Assembly (NCBI RefSeq): GCF_963678635.1
Contig: NC_087068.1
Location: 12,160,027 to 12,224,026 of the forward strand
DNA: 64,000 nt
DNA from: Symsagittifera roscoffensis
Taxonomy: Eukaryota; Xenacoelomorpha; Acoela; Convolutidae
Direction: 5' to 3'
Under the pieces are notes generated by a model. That model had not been told where the DNA came from. It saw only the letters and a list, made by a program, of their open reading frames with translations, and did no database searches. Shown in pieces: positions 36,320 through 47,110 of the stretch (positions are counted from its first letter, which is position 1; the number at the start of each line of letters is the position of its first letter). The position numbers and the translations under genes are program-made.

Positions 36320-37005
36320 ATAGTCAGCAGGCCATATCTGCAACTGCTAGGAGTACGCTGACATCGCACTACCGAATGGTTGACAATTTCAAATTTTGAG
36401 AAGTCTTTTCAATGATTGAAATCTTTAAGGTTTTTGTTCTGAAAAACCATTAAAACGCCATATCTTGGAAAAAGACGTCGAGCAGTCAATTTTGGTGGCA
36501 TGACTTGCCACCCTTTGAGAGTACCCTACAGCCCAAAACTAAATGATAAGGACCTGCTAATTTTTTGAAATTTTTCAAACCTAATTTTAGTAAAATAATT
36601 GTATGAAATTTTGAAAAGAAGATTATTTCGGAAGGTAAAAGATTTTGAGCACTCATATTTGGAGCCAAAACTTGCAACTTCTCATAGTACCCTGACACAA
36701 CCTCACTATTGGGGTCGGAATTTCAAATTTGACGAGTCTTTTAACGCTAAGTTTTTTTAAAAAAATTTTAAAAAAATGTCATAAAAAATATTCTCTGATA
36801 TTTTGAAGATGAAGATACTATTTGTCTAATGCCCATGAAAAACACATCACAAAAAATGGCGAACTTTTATTTGAAAACAGTTTTAAAAATGCGGATTTTT
36901 GGGCATTATACCTTTCTTAATTCTTTTTAGGTTAGTGAGAAGCTCAATTTAACAAAATTTTCCAAATTTTGATCAAGAAGTTTATTGTCAGTTTGATTAA
37001 TTGGC
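36320..37005. other. Degenerate repeat DNA, no gene
   Basis: Two imperfect blocks share GCCATATCT, 'AGTAC-CTGACA' and 'AATTTCAAATTT.GA.AAGTCTTTT' phrases. No coding signal. Confidence 0.4.
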
Positions 37006-37009
37006 GCAG

Positions 37010-37545
37010 AGGCGGAGCGGAGCTTCGCATCATTTGCGATACAACACAAATATTTAAAAAAGAAGTCGCAAACATAAAAAAAATGTTGAAAGAAATCAGG
37101 TCTACCAAAATTTTCATGTCTCGATAAAAATTCATTCAGAGCAAAGATGTCAAGCAAAACAATTCAATATTAAATTAGCAACGGAACAAAATTTACGAAG
37201 CGGAAACACAGCTGCAAATCTTTGAGCAGACACAGGTTGAGCGGCAAAAAAAGTGTCTTGTAAAAAAAATTTTACCCCCCCCCCCTTAAACTACAATGAT
37301 CAACAGTTGCAACTATAATGAAACTTGCTTACTGCGCAAAAAACATCCATGATATGGCAACAAAGCCGACAAAACTTGTGCAGACTAATGAAAGTCCGGC
37401 AATTCAAATTTCACCGGAAAAAACTCAATTACATTAATACTGAAATCAAACAAGGTCCGGCCGGGACTCAAACCCCAGACCTTAGACTGCCACGCCGACC
37501 ACGTTATCTCTATGCCAAGTGAGAATGAACCTAAGGCATTAATAG
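37010..37545 (+). repeat. Helentron-like element lacking its 3' hairpin, with tRNA-like module
   Basis: The left end is GGCGCAGAGGCGGAGCGG with AGCTTCGCATCATTTGCGA. An antisense tRNA-like module lies at 37455-37535 (B box text GGGTTTGAGTCCCGG on the minus strand). The 3' hairpin is not seen. Confidence 0.45.
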
Positions 37546-37822
37546 GTATGAATGCACATCTGTAGTTATTAGAGCGTTTCAAAAAAAATTCATGAACAAA
37601 AAAAAATCACCAAGACCTATATAGAGCCTTCACTACGTTCATCCGCGCTGCGTGCAATCCCACAATTTTACTTCTGCCTCAAATTTAACGAATATAACCT
37701 TTTTCCCTTAGCCGTGCTGTTTCAAATGAAAAAGAACAATCAATAGATGATTATTTAAATTACCCCTAAGCTGCTAAATACTACTTTCATAATTTAATAT
37801 ATTTACAATGCCAATACAACAA

Positions 37823-40800
37823 CTATTCAGTATCAAAAATAGTGACAGAGGCAATATAGCTATTCTGCATTACTTCTATGATCATATTTGCAATATTGTA
37901 ACAAAATGTGGGTCCGAAGGGGTTCGTGTTGTTATCACACGACGCCCTGGTAAGAACCACCGGTTTATCATGACTGCATATATCTGAGATTTGTTCCCAC
38001 TTAGTAAACGGCTTTATGGACTGTTTTCCGCTCTCAATATGGGGTAGTGAAATATTAAACTGACATCTGTGGTATATATTAAAATGGTAGTGACATGGAA
38101 AGTTTGTGTGCATTATTATTTTTTTCACTGTGTGTTTCTCTCCGTCCATCAAAACATCAACACCCAGCGTGAAATAATTCAGAAAATAGTGGGAAACTTT
38201 GTCGTCATTCAGCCTCGATCCTGAAGGTGTGTGAATTCTCATTTTATCATCCGGTTTGTAGAACATTTTATTCGGCGCTCCGAAGTCGCTTAGAACTCTG
38301 TCACAAGTGTCGCCAATTCGCAACCAACGCTCTACTCGTGTTCGCTTTTCGCCACCACGTGCAGCCGCCGCAGAGCTATTCAGCACATCTTCTCTGATGA
38401 ACGTGAATTTGAGCTCTGTTAGTTTGTAGTCGTCTTGCAAAATCCCTTCCACTTTTTCCGCAAAAATGTTGCCGTAGAAATATTGCGGGGGAACAGGAGG
38501 GGCGGTACATTCCAATAGGTTATTTCCAGTGTATATCTGCAATTTGGACACCTTAAAAAAACAGCACAACATACTGAGATTGACGAAATATTGGAATTAT
38601 TATCATCCTCAGCCTACCCTCACCTACAAAGCCGCTTCATTAAATGTTAACTTCGGTACTTTTAGATGCAGAACATTGCGTATTAACACGCACGCAACGC
38701 TACAGATCTGCAAACTGCAACGAGAAACACATCAGGGAGATGGATTTCAACTTGTTCTGTTTCAGAGGGGCGTATAATAATTTGGTCCGAAACACAGACA
38801 TCTTCAACCAAAAAAAATTGATTCCAATTGATTCAAAAGACACTTAGCATAATGGTACGGCTTTCAATTTGAAATCGACATATCGTGTATTCGATCCCCT
38901 GCCATAACAATGATAGCTTGTGAGAATGAGCTCTCTTGACCTCTAGCTTCAGCTCTACCACCGCCTAGACCCTAACCCAACCCAGTTCAAGACGCAAAAA
39001 GGGCCATTCCTCCCAAAAAAGAGCTTCACTCAACAAACTAACGCTGTCTGGAGTGTGTGGAAATAAGATGAACATTCTATGATTAGACAGGTCTGATAGG
39101 CTTTCATAGATCCTTCCGCGAATCGCAGAAACCACAATTAATTCATCTATTAGTAACGAATATTGGAACAGCAACTTGATTTATTTGCATTACTAACCAA
39201 AGGAGGCTCACTGAACTGTATAGCTCCAAGTCCTGTCATCTGTGAAGATATCAAGTTGGGATCTGCAGGAAACTGGAATTGAAGACCTCTAAACTTGAGC
39301 TCGAACATCTGATTAACTGCGTCATACACTCCGGGATGTGTTGCCCCGAAGCAGTGGTCAATTTTGTCTAGAGAAGGAACTTCACCGTTGTGGCTTATGA
39401 CAGATCCACAGTACTTAAGGCTGAAACATTTCATTACATTTTCAAAAACAAAACAATTGAAAGCCGAATTGAAAAAATGGTATATTAGGCAAGCAATCAT
39501 TTAGCACAGCGGCGAAGCTGAACTTCGCAATAAGGGATTAAAGATTTCAAAACAGAGGCGAAGCAGAGCTTCGCACCACTTGCGATACAACTCAAACGCA
39601 GCAGTGCAAGCTAGCGAATAGAAAATGAGGAAATAAGAGAATCGAAAAAAAAACTTTTTTGGGATTAAATGAAAATAATTTCAGAAAAATAGTCGAAAAA
39701 CACAACCACCAGTAATAAATAAGCTTCAAGTATTTACTGAGCGGCACCTTAGCCGACAACAAAAGGGTAGACGCCCATTTAGCCTAAAACAAAAGATACC
39801 ATATAAAACTGTAGTCATAAAAAAGTTTGAGCAATTAAAATATAAAACTTTGAAATCCTGCAACAGAAACTACCTGCATTGAAAAAATCAATTATTTTTG
39901 CCTTTGACGCGACTCAAATTACGCTGCCTACGCCAAAAAAAAATAAACTGAAACCAGTAAGACTTAAGAAAGTTTTAGAGCTAAAAAAAAAGAAAAAGGA
40001 AAATAAGAGTAAACCAAAAAACATTGTTGGATAAGAGTAAACCAAACCTTCCACATACGATGGAAATTGCTGACAGCACAAAAAATTCGATGTGGCAATA
40101 CATACTGATAGAAATAAAGTCCTGCCGGGACTCGAACCGCATACTTAACGGTACAAAGGCATCCCCGTTATCTCTAGACCAAGGAGCAAAAGGTCTTGAA
40201 GTTCCTAAAGTTTCGCAAGTGTGAAGAACAGAAAACATTCAGGAAGCAAAAAAATGAAAACAAACAAAAATATCTTATGGCAGCTTAATAACATGCATAA
40301 TATTATAATCTGTTGAAATCGCTACCAGAAAAGTCTAGAATCAATGATACAGTGTTGGAAAGTCACAAAAAATCCTAAAACCAACAAAAGAAATTACAAG
40401 GCAGATAAAAGCAAAAATTGTGAAAACGACAACATTTGCTTAACACAGAGCTGGAACAAGACATTTCTCTTCGTATAGATTAATCGAATTACAGCCCTCA
40501 TAACATTGATAAAAACTACAAAAATAGTTTTCCTTATTTCTTAAAATTAGTCCCATTGTTAGTGCTTGTTGTGACGAGAGAACTATTAAAATTCATATAA
40601 AGGTTGTCAATTTAGCAGAATCGACAACAGTTGTCTTCAAAAAACGGAGAACTAACAATTAAAAATGAAAGCAAGGCTAGCCGGTTTTATGCCAAACAAG
40701 GGCTACATGAAACATCCAAAACTTGCTTTCTTTATAGTAAAATCAATTTTTTTATCCTAAAAGTCAGTAAAACCAGAAAAAACAGCAACAAATTTCCATA

Positions 40801-43632
40801 CACAGAGGCGAAGCGGAACTTCGCACCACTCGCGTTACAACACACACATAAAAAAAGACATTAAAAGCCGAAAACCAAAATAAAAATTTTGAAAAAAACT
40901 AGGTCATATTAACTTTCACATATCTCGATAGAAGTTCATTCCAGGCGACCATGCCAGACACTTGAATTGTAAATCAGCAATGGAACAAACTTTACGAAAC
41001 AAAATTCACGGAACAAAACTTACGAAAAAAACAAAGCCGACAATCTTTGAGCAGAAACAAGTTGAGCCGAAAAAAAATATTTTATAAAAAAAGTTTTAAG
41101 CCCCACTTTAAACAACAATGGACAACACATTCACTGCTAATTAAAATGAAAGTTGTTTAGAGCACAAGAAAAATCAGATGCGGCAGCAAGCCAACAATCT
41201 TCGAGCTGAAACCAATTTAACAGAACAAAAAATGGATTTTGATTTTTTAAAAACGTTTCAAGTAATCCTTGAAACTATAATGAACAGCACTTGCAGTAGC
41301 AACTACAATGAAAGTTGCTTACAGAAGACACCAACTGAACCGAAAATAAGAAGAGTTAAAGAATTATTTTTAAACAATTTTTCAAGGACCACTGAAATTA
41401 CGAGGAAAAACACTTGCAACTACAATGAAAATTATCTACAGCACGAAAAAATCCGTAGTCACAATTTAGTCGACAAAACTTGACCGAACAAACAAAAAGC
41501 TTACAATTCAATTTTCTCGGATTTTTTTCTTCAATTTCATTGATACTGAAAAAAACGAGGTCCGGCTACGACTCGAACCCCAGACCTTAGAATGCAGAGG
41601 CAACTGCTTTACCTCCAGGCCAGGGGGAAGCAACCTGCAAGATGTTAAGAGAAGAGAAAAGAAATCAACTGCATAGTCAGCAAGTGATTCAACTGATTTT
41701 GTTAAATTAGTTGTTAACTAGAAAAAAATATGTATTCCAATTTGATAACGCTTTCTATTCGCAAGCGTAATAACAAACGTTAATCGATCGCGTTACCTGC
41801 TCCAAATTAAACTAAATCTAAAAAATTTCAGAGGCAGTTTTTCTCAACGCTGGTACAATTTTTTCTTTCAAATCACGACTGAAAGGGCTTTAATATGATA
41901 TATTACTCGGCCCATTCAAACGAATCAACAACATTCGAATCACGACTCAAAGAGCTCAAATTTGATATTAATTACTCGGCCCATTCCGATGATAATTTGT
42001 AGTACCTGGTTTTGCGAGGAAAAAACGCCCGAATACCAAGTTCCTCACCATTTTTAATGGTCGGAGCAAAAAACATTCTATTTTGAGCAAATATATATTT
42101 TTAAAGTTTTAAGAAAATGATTATTGCCAAACTTAGCGCCATCTTAAGCTTCCACAATTAGTTTTCTTTCTAATAAAACTAAGCTTTACTAATGTAAATG
42201 ACCAATTTTCGGATAATGTACGTTACTCGATCGCTTTACTGGACACTGAGACAATTTTATGAAAAAATTTTTGAATCCCTACGAATCACGACTCATCAAG
42301 TGCTTTAATATGATATATCTTTCGACCCATTCCGATGATTTTTTGTGATTATTATTTTGCTTAGGAACCGAAAACATAGCCAACAGACAGTTGAAAAGTG
42401 TAAGAGAACAAGGAAACCTAAATGTTCGAAATTTTTTCAATTTTCGAAATAAAAACGTATCACGTTGAACCTCTTTGAATTTCAAATACTGCTAATAGTT
42501 GGCACTTTTTTCGGACACTTATCCATTTAGAAAAACTGGATCAGTAGGTAAACTTTCCACTGTGAAATTAGGAAAATTAAGTCCATAGTTGAAACAAAAA
42601 TTCATTCACATTTTTCGTATTCTTTTCCTTGCTGTTCGATAGGTGAGTTTGCCTTCCTTTCAACAAAGAAAATGAACTGAACTTCAAATAATAAATTTGA
42701 GCAAAACAAGTTTAATTGTTTTACTGAAAAAAAAATCATCAAGACCTATATAATTGAATTAAAATAAAATTTTCACTAGTCGGAACAAAAAACTTGATAC
42801 ACGTAATGCAGAAAAACCTTAGATCGAAAAAAAATCAACAAAAACATCAATTTTATTGCACGTTGGAAACACCTGGTTTGCAAAAATTTCAAATTCCTTG
42901 GTATTTTGCTCCACTTGAAACAAAGCAAATTTGAAGCAAAGCAAAACTGAGAATAAGCTTGATGCGAAGTTCGCAGAACACAATTTGGCCAAAAAACTGG
43001 TACTTTTAGCATTAACGCTTATTTTCTCAAACACATTTTCAGTTTTTCTTTATCACAAATATGCTTTATTTTAAAAAGGGCTAGCGGCACAAACAGAAAA
43101 ATCATGACTTAGAAAAAATTCTCAGGTTTGCAGTATATTGTAGTAAATACCTCCAAAATTTTTAGCAACGACCACGCTGATAATGTGGTGTTGTACAAAA
43201 CGTCCATAATGAAGTGGCTTTTATAGGCTGTAGTGTTATAGTATTAAGTGTTTCTGTTGAACAAATTGTTCTCCTTAAACATTCTGCTGCTTGATTTGAT
43301 AACACTTGTAATTTCGAATGTACTGAAGATATTAACCCATTAAAGGAACTTACTTTATCAACGACAAGTCGGCTATTTCAATCACTTTCAGTGTCTGGGA
43401 AAAGGGATCAAAATAGAGTCTGAGGCCATCGGACGGCAACGCAACTATCAAATCGTTCTCCAATGGATCTTGTTCGTTGAAAATGACGTGAACTGTTTTT
43501 ACAACTGTATGTTGTTTTCTCAATGTGGTGACAGCAAACTGGAATGGCATTCCCAGCGTGAATTCCATAGAATCATTCGTCATACCCCTTTCGGGCATTA
43601 TTTCGAATTCTAGCGGCATTTCACAAAGATCT
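37823..43632 (-). CDS. PHAF1: Phagosome assembly factor 1 (UPF0183 family), three coding exons
   Basis: PHAF1 is a conserved eukaryotic protein reported to act at the phagophore in selective autophagy. Exon 1 (43354-43632; ATG at 43619) encodes FTLGMPFQFAV and LKVIEIADL. Exon 2 (39198-39420) encodes LKYCG, IDHCFGATHPGVYDAV and LKFRGLQFQFP. Exon 3 (37823-38551) encodes IYTGN, DKMRIHTPSGSR, YFLNYFTLGVDVL, HYHFNIYHRC, NNTNPFGPTFC and MQNSYIASVTIF, then TAG. Donors (GTAAGT, GTTAGT) and acceptors (TTTCAG, TTTAAG) are good, and phases join without a break, giving 405 residues against about 422 in human. All hallmark blocks are present, so the gene looks intact. An acceptor sits 13 bases before the ATG. 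Confidence 0.92.
38552..39197 (-). other. PHAF1 intron 2, with a tRNA-like SINE
   Basis: Phase-0 intron from GTTAGT to TTTTTTAAG. It holds the tRNA-like segment at 38843-38910; short frames on both strands are unsupported. Confidence 0.75.
38843..38910 (+). repeat. tRNA-like SINE head
   Basis: TTAGCATAATGGTACGG resembles an A box and D arm, and GTATTCGATCCCC resembles a B box. No acceptor stem can be paired, so it is not a tRNA gene. Confidence 0.45.
39503..40225 (+). mobile_element. Helentron-like elements, two stacked left ends (copy h)
   Basis: Left-end hairpins occur at 39512-39530 and, perfectly, at 39558-39574 (GCGAAGC-AGA-GCTTCGC), followed by CACTTGCGATACAA. An antisense tRNA-like module is at 40120-40190. 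The right end keeps only TTTCGCAAGTGTGAAG. One element seems to have inserted next to or into another. Confidence 0.5.
40798..41770 (+). mobile_element. Helentron-like element, copy i
   Basis: The left end is ACACAGAGGCGAAGCGGAAC with CACTCGCGTTAC. An antisense tRNA-like module lies at 41558-41630 (minus-strand B box GGGTTCGAGTCGTAG). The right hairpin ACGCTT...AAGCGT is at 41748-41768. Internal text overlaps with 16.1-16.8 kb. Confidence 0.5.
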
Positions 43633-43689
43633 CTGAAACTACAATACATTCACAATAAATCGCTTTAAACTATTATAAACTTCTCACTT

Positions 43690-44324
43690 GTCGAGCCCGT
43701 TCGTGAAAAATCCCATGATGCAAAATAGAAGAGAATTGATAGACAGACACAGCATGGAAAACAATGGTTGGCATGGTCTTTCTTGCCTCAAAAGTGCAGG
43801 GAGATTCTCTAGGCATTCAAACCTGAATGCCCTTATAAAGCAGAGTCTATCATCTACTCACATTCCGTCTGTTTTAGAACCACGACACCTCTACAGGACC
43901 GATCAGAAGCGACCAGACGGTTTGACGCTCGTTCCATGGGCTGATGGTAAGCAGCTCTTGTGGGATGTAACGGTAGTAGACTCCTTAGCTCCTTGTAGGA
44001 TTAATGCCGGGTCTGTTTGTAACCCTGGTACGGCTGCCGCTGAAGCGGAAGAGCGAAAAATTAATTGACAAGTATAAAGATCTTGTAAATGATGGATATC
44101 TTTATCAACCGCTAGCTTTTGAAATTCAGGGCGCGGCCGGCCCCAGCACAGAAGTTTTTTTGAGCAAGCTTTGTAAGAACCTAAGCATATGCACTGAGGA
44201 ACCCAGAGCAGGCAGCTTTTTAAAACAGAGAATCTCCCTGGCAATACAGATTGCGAACGCCGCTTGCGTACTCGGAACAATAAATGACAAAATAACTTTC
44301 GACGAAATTTTTTTTTACTTGTAA
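43690..44324 (+). pseudogene. Non-LTR retrotransposon C-terminal fragment with PD-(D/E)XK-like endonuclease region
   Basis: Two overlapping frames together read as one domain that commonly follows reverse transcriptase in invertebrate non-LTR elements. The parts are HGLSCLKSAGRFSRHSNLN, EPRHLYRTDQKRPDGLTLVP, LLWDVTVVDSLAP, then AAAEAEERK, and finally FLKQRISLAIQIANAACVLG. The R-P-D-G ... W-D-V-T spacing suggests a restriction-like nuclease fold. A frameshift lies near 44060 (AAAAATTAATTG). No RT is attached, because the left edge abuts PHAF1 exon 1 on the other strand. It is a dead fragment. Confidence 0.65.
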
Positions 44325-44994
44325 CACTTGTATATTATATTATCTCGTGTCGAGTTGCGTGTTCTTATTGAAGAAACGTAACCCGTATCGATTTTAATTG
44401 AAAAGGACTTAAACACTTGTCATCTTCTTTTATCATTATCACTTCCATATCTAGAAAACTCCAAGGATTTTGACTGGAATACATGATGAAGGGACTCATG
44501 ACTGTAACCTCGGTTACTATGATACTTTTGACCTTCTGATTAACCTGCGGGGATTTGAAAATTTCGTGAAAAAAATAATAAAGCGCAAAACAATTATTAT
44601 AATAATAATATCACAGGCGAAGTCGCATATACAATCAAAAATATGACCGAAAACGCTACTGGGAAAACTGAATGAGTAAAATTTTGAGTCTACAAATTTT
44701 CTTAAGTGACGCACGCCAATTATGAGTCTGAATAATTGATAAGTGGCGCAAGCCAATTATGACGCATCAGCAGTAGTAGTCAAGTTGAAAAAGAAAGAAA
44801 GTTACCAACATGCCTCAATTTATAGAGCGGACGCATTTTAACTTTGGTTGGAAAAGAAAAACATAAATGTATCGCAGGATAGGGGTGTAACCTCCAATTT
44901 GTATCGAAAACCAAACAAGATATTGGGACTATACTGAACTATAGAAGCTGCGCCCCAACTCAGTATAAGCATAGTGTTATCCATAGCACTGCAC

Positions 44995-45440
44995 CAGGGA
45001 CTTCGATACCGACAAACTTCCGGTATCGGTATCGGGCATCTAATTTGAAGTATCGGTATCGGTATCGTTTTTGCTGCTTAAGTGGTATCGGTATCGTTTT
45101 TTCTGAAAATAGCTTTTGAGTATCGGGAAAAGTATCGTTTTGTATTGTATCTTAAAATAGACTCCGTGAACGCGAAAATTTAAGTGGACCGAAATTAAGG
45201 TGAAAACTGAAAAGGTGAAATTAAGGAATTTAAGGTGAAAATTATAATGACCGACCGAGCGAAAACTGACAAAGTATCGGAATTTAAAATTTCAAGTATC
45301 GTTTCCATCAAAAATTGCGATAAATCCAGATCGAGTATCGATATCGTTATCGAAGTATCGGAGACAAAAAAAGTATCGGTATCGAGTATCGATATATTGA
45401 TGTATCGAACGATACTATCGATATAGTATCGTGCTCCCTG
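44995..45440. mobile_element. hAT-type MITE (446 bp) with exact 8-bp target duplication
   Basis: The left end is CAGGGACTTCGATAC. The right end reads CAGGGAGCACGATAC in reverse complement. The flanks are CACTGCAC at 44987-44994 and again at 45441-45448. CAGGG ends and an 8-bp duplication are typical of hAT. The interior is dominated by GTATCG/CGATAC hexamers, so both strands can pair extensively. No transposase is present, so it depends on one elsewhere. Confidence 0.9.
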
Positions 45441-45449
45441 CACTGCACA

Positions 45450-45710
45450 CAGAGGTTTTAGGAGAACATCTAACAGGGAACAATTTGATAAGGCTATGGA
45501 ACTAATAGAGCGCAATGGCAGACAAATAAGTACCCCGAAAAATCGTCCGCAAACGTGTCGGCAAACGTCCTGTGCAAAATCATCGAGGGTAAGGGCAAGC
45601 CCCTGGATAGTGAGAGGAGTTCATCAACTCAATCACCAAAGGATGTGAAGGCCCCAATGCTGATTGTGCAAAAAAGCTGCTGCGGCGCTAAGAACAAGGA
45701 GAATGCTACT
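45450..45710. other. Unassigned segment right of the hAT MITE
   Basis: Somewhat GC-richer than its surroundings, with broken coding-like text, but no motif recognised. Confidence 0.3.
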
Positions 45711-45714
45711 CCAA

Positions 45715-46150
45715 AAGTAAAACACTAGAGGCAATTTATATCAGGAAATAGGGTACCAAAACCAAAATTTTGAAAGCAGTTTACGAAAGTTAGCCAACGT
45801 TCAAGTGGTTTTCACTACAAGAAAATTAGAATCTTGTTTACCATCACTGAAGTCAGCAATTTCTAGTGACCTCAAGCTAAGAGTGGTTTCAAAACTTTCA
45901 AATAATGGATGCACTTTCAGCTATGTTCGACATTTGACCACCAGGAGTGAGGAACATAAGAAAGCAGACTCACCGGTAGGCCTCCCCCTTCAGCAATGCA
46001 GTATTGAGGTAAATAGCGCAGATCTTAGTTGGGAAGTTTTAGCTAGGTCGAACAACCCATAAAACGGTTAACGCTAGAAGCAATACATATCAGAAAAAAA
46101 ACAGGCTTGAACACGCGTGATGAATTTTGGAGCAGGGAGTTAACAATAAT
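45715..46150 (+). pseudogene. Penelope-like element remnant: GIY-YIG endonuclease region
   Basis: A frame at 45805-46062 reads VFTTRKLESCLPSLKSAI, then VVSKLSNNGCTFSYVRHLTT and RSEEHKK. This follows the GIY-YIG pattern of Penelope-like elements (V-V-x-K ... C-x-x-Y-V-x-x-x-x-x-L-x-x-R-x-x-E-H), though the first Y and the glycine are lost. Directly after it, in another frame, comes LTLEAIHIRKKTGLNTRDEF, the family's C-terminal signature. A second copy of that signature (KTLEAIYIRK) precedes the block at 45722, so two partial copies are joined head to tail, an arrangement known for this class. Confidence 0.6.
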
Positions 46151-46529
46151 AATAATTTAGTCCCGAAATATTTTTGGATTTTTTCATATGAAACGTGCAT
46201 GTTTAAATCAAAGTTATGACTCAGGAACTTCCAGAAAAATTAGCTAAAAATTTTTTATTTAATTTTAGAAGTCAAAGGTATTTTAATTTAAATAAAAATT
46301 TCAGAAATCAACTGTGATTGGCTAATTTCTTAACATGATGGTTTAGAAGCAAAATTTATGCGAATTATTGTACATAACATTTTTAAATTGATGTTTTATT
46401 GTCATGTAGGTTATTGTTTTGTAGAAAACTTTACGATGCGCATAGTTGCGAAAAGTTTGAGTTTTACTTCTTATCAAAAACCTCTTCAAAAAAAGTTACT
46501 ACTATAACACAAGTTTTGCTTGTGTAATA

Positions 46530-47105
46530 ATGATAATAATCAAAATTATTATGATTATGATTAATGCTTAAGCACCTTTTACACAGATTGCACAAACGTT
46601 TAATATAAGAAAGCTTAATATCTAAAGCAGTTTCACCAAAGCCGTTTCGGTGGAAACTTTCACTGAAGCAGTTTCTAATTTATAATAAAAAAAAGGAATT
46701 TAGGATAGCTCCTAGAGGGAAATGTACATCCCCGTACGACTCAGTTTTGCCTGAGATGATACTGTTCTATTTAAGAGTTTTGGCTGGAATAATACTATCA
46801 TAAGTTTTTCAAGTTTTTGGATGAAATTTGCTTTGTTCAAGTTTCCGCATTTCTCCCAGAAACAACCAATTCTCTCAGTGCATAGATCGCTTCGTTCATA
46901 ACAAGACTGCTTGTATATTATTATTAAGAATTTGTGGATATACCACTGGGGTGTTAGCCCCGCTGTTCAAAGTCTAGGCTTTGCGCGACAGTTTTCACCA
47001 AACAAATAAAAGTCCATCTGCAAAGGTTCTGTTCATTCCAGTTGCTTTCAAAGTGATTCCACATGTTGCGAAATGAATTCAAGTTCTGCCCTGAGTATTC
47101 CTACC
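46530..47105. other. No gene seen
   Basis: AT-rich. ATAACAAGACTGCTTGTAT near 46896 recalls the end phrase of the R1 family. Confidence 0.35.
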
Positions 47106-47110
47106 GCTTT

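Larger units (their letters stand above)
30520..36320. repeat. Composite tandem array: R1 head + GATG minisatellite + tail
   Basis: Three units, each made of an R1-related head of about 0.5 kb, a degenerate 4-base-based minisatellite and a tail of about 0.16 kb (TCAGATAACACTCGAAAG and onward). The phrase TACTAGCAGACCCCCTGCA marks the head/minisatellite junction at 31139, 33561 and 35193. The last two are exactly 1632 bp apart; the first unit is 2422 bp because its minisatellite is longer. Units 2 and 3 are nearly identical. Confidence 0.9.
39421..43353 (-). other. PHAF1 intron 1 (3.9 kb), filled with repeats
   Basis: It contains Helentron-like copies h (39503-40225) and i (40798-41770). The rest (41.8-43.3 kb) is AT-rich with short shared phrases, such as the one near GCTTTAATATGATATAT that occurs at about 41888 and 42302. 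No second gene seen. Confidence 0.8.
44612..46527 (+). mobile_element. Helentron-like element, copy k, with nested insertions
   Basis: The interior matches copy c over several hundred bases (for example GTGACGCACGCCAATTATGA). The left end is CACAGGCGAAGTCGCATATAC and the right end is the hairpin ACACAAG-TTTTG-CTTGTGT at 46507-46525. The hAT-type MITE at 44995-45440 and the Penelope-like fragment at 45.7-46.1 kb lie between, so they inserted later or mark a composite. Confidence 0.45.

Noticed and set aside
39981-40238. Minus- and plus-strand frames in PHAF1 intron 1
   Set aside because: They coincide with the tRNA-like module and ends of a Helentron-like element.
41558-41630. Functional tRNA gene (minus strand), and similar segments at 16.6, 26.3, 27.8, 37.5 and 40.1 kb
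   Set aside because: A and B boxes are present, but no complete acceptor stem can be paired and each sits at the same place inside a repeat element; tRNA-like modules.
45195-45515. Minus-strand 106-codon frame of Ile/Ser/Asp repeats
   Set aside because: Translation of the GTATCG hexamers of the hAT-type MITE.
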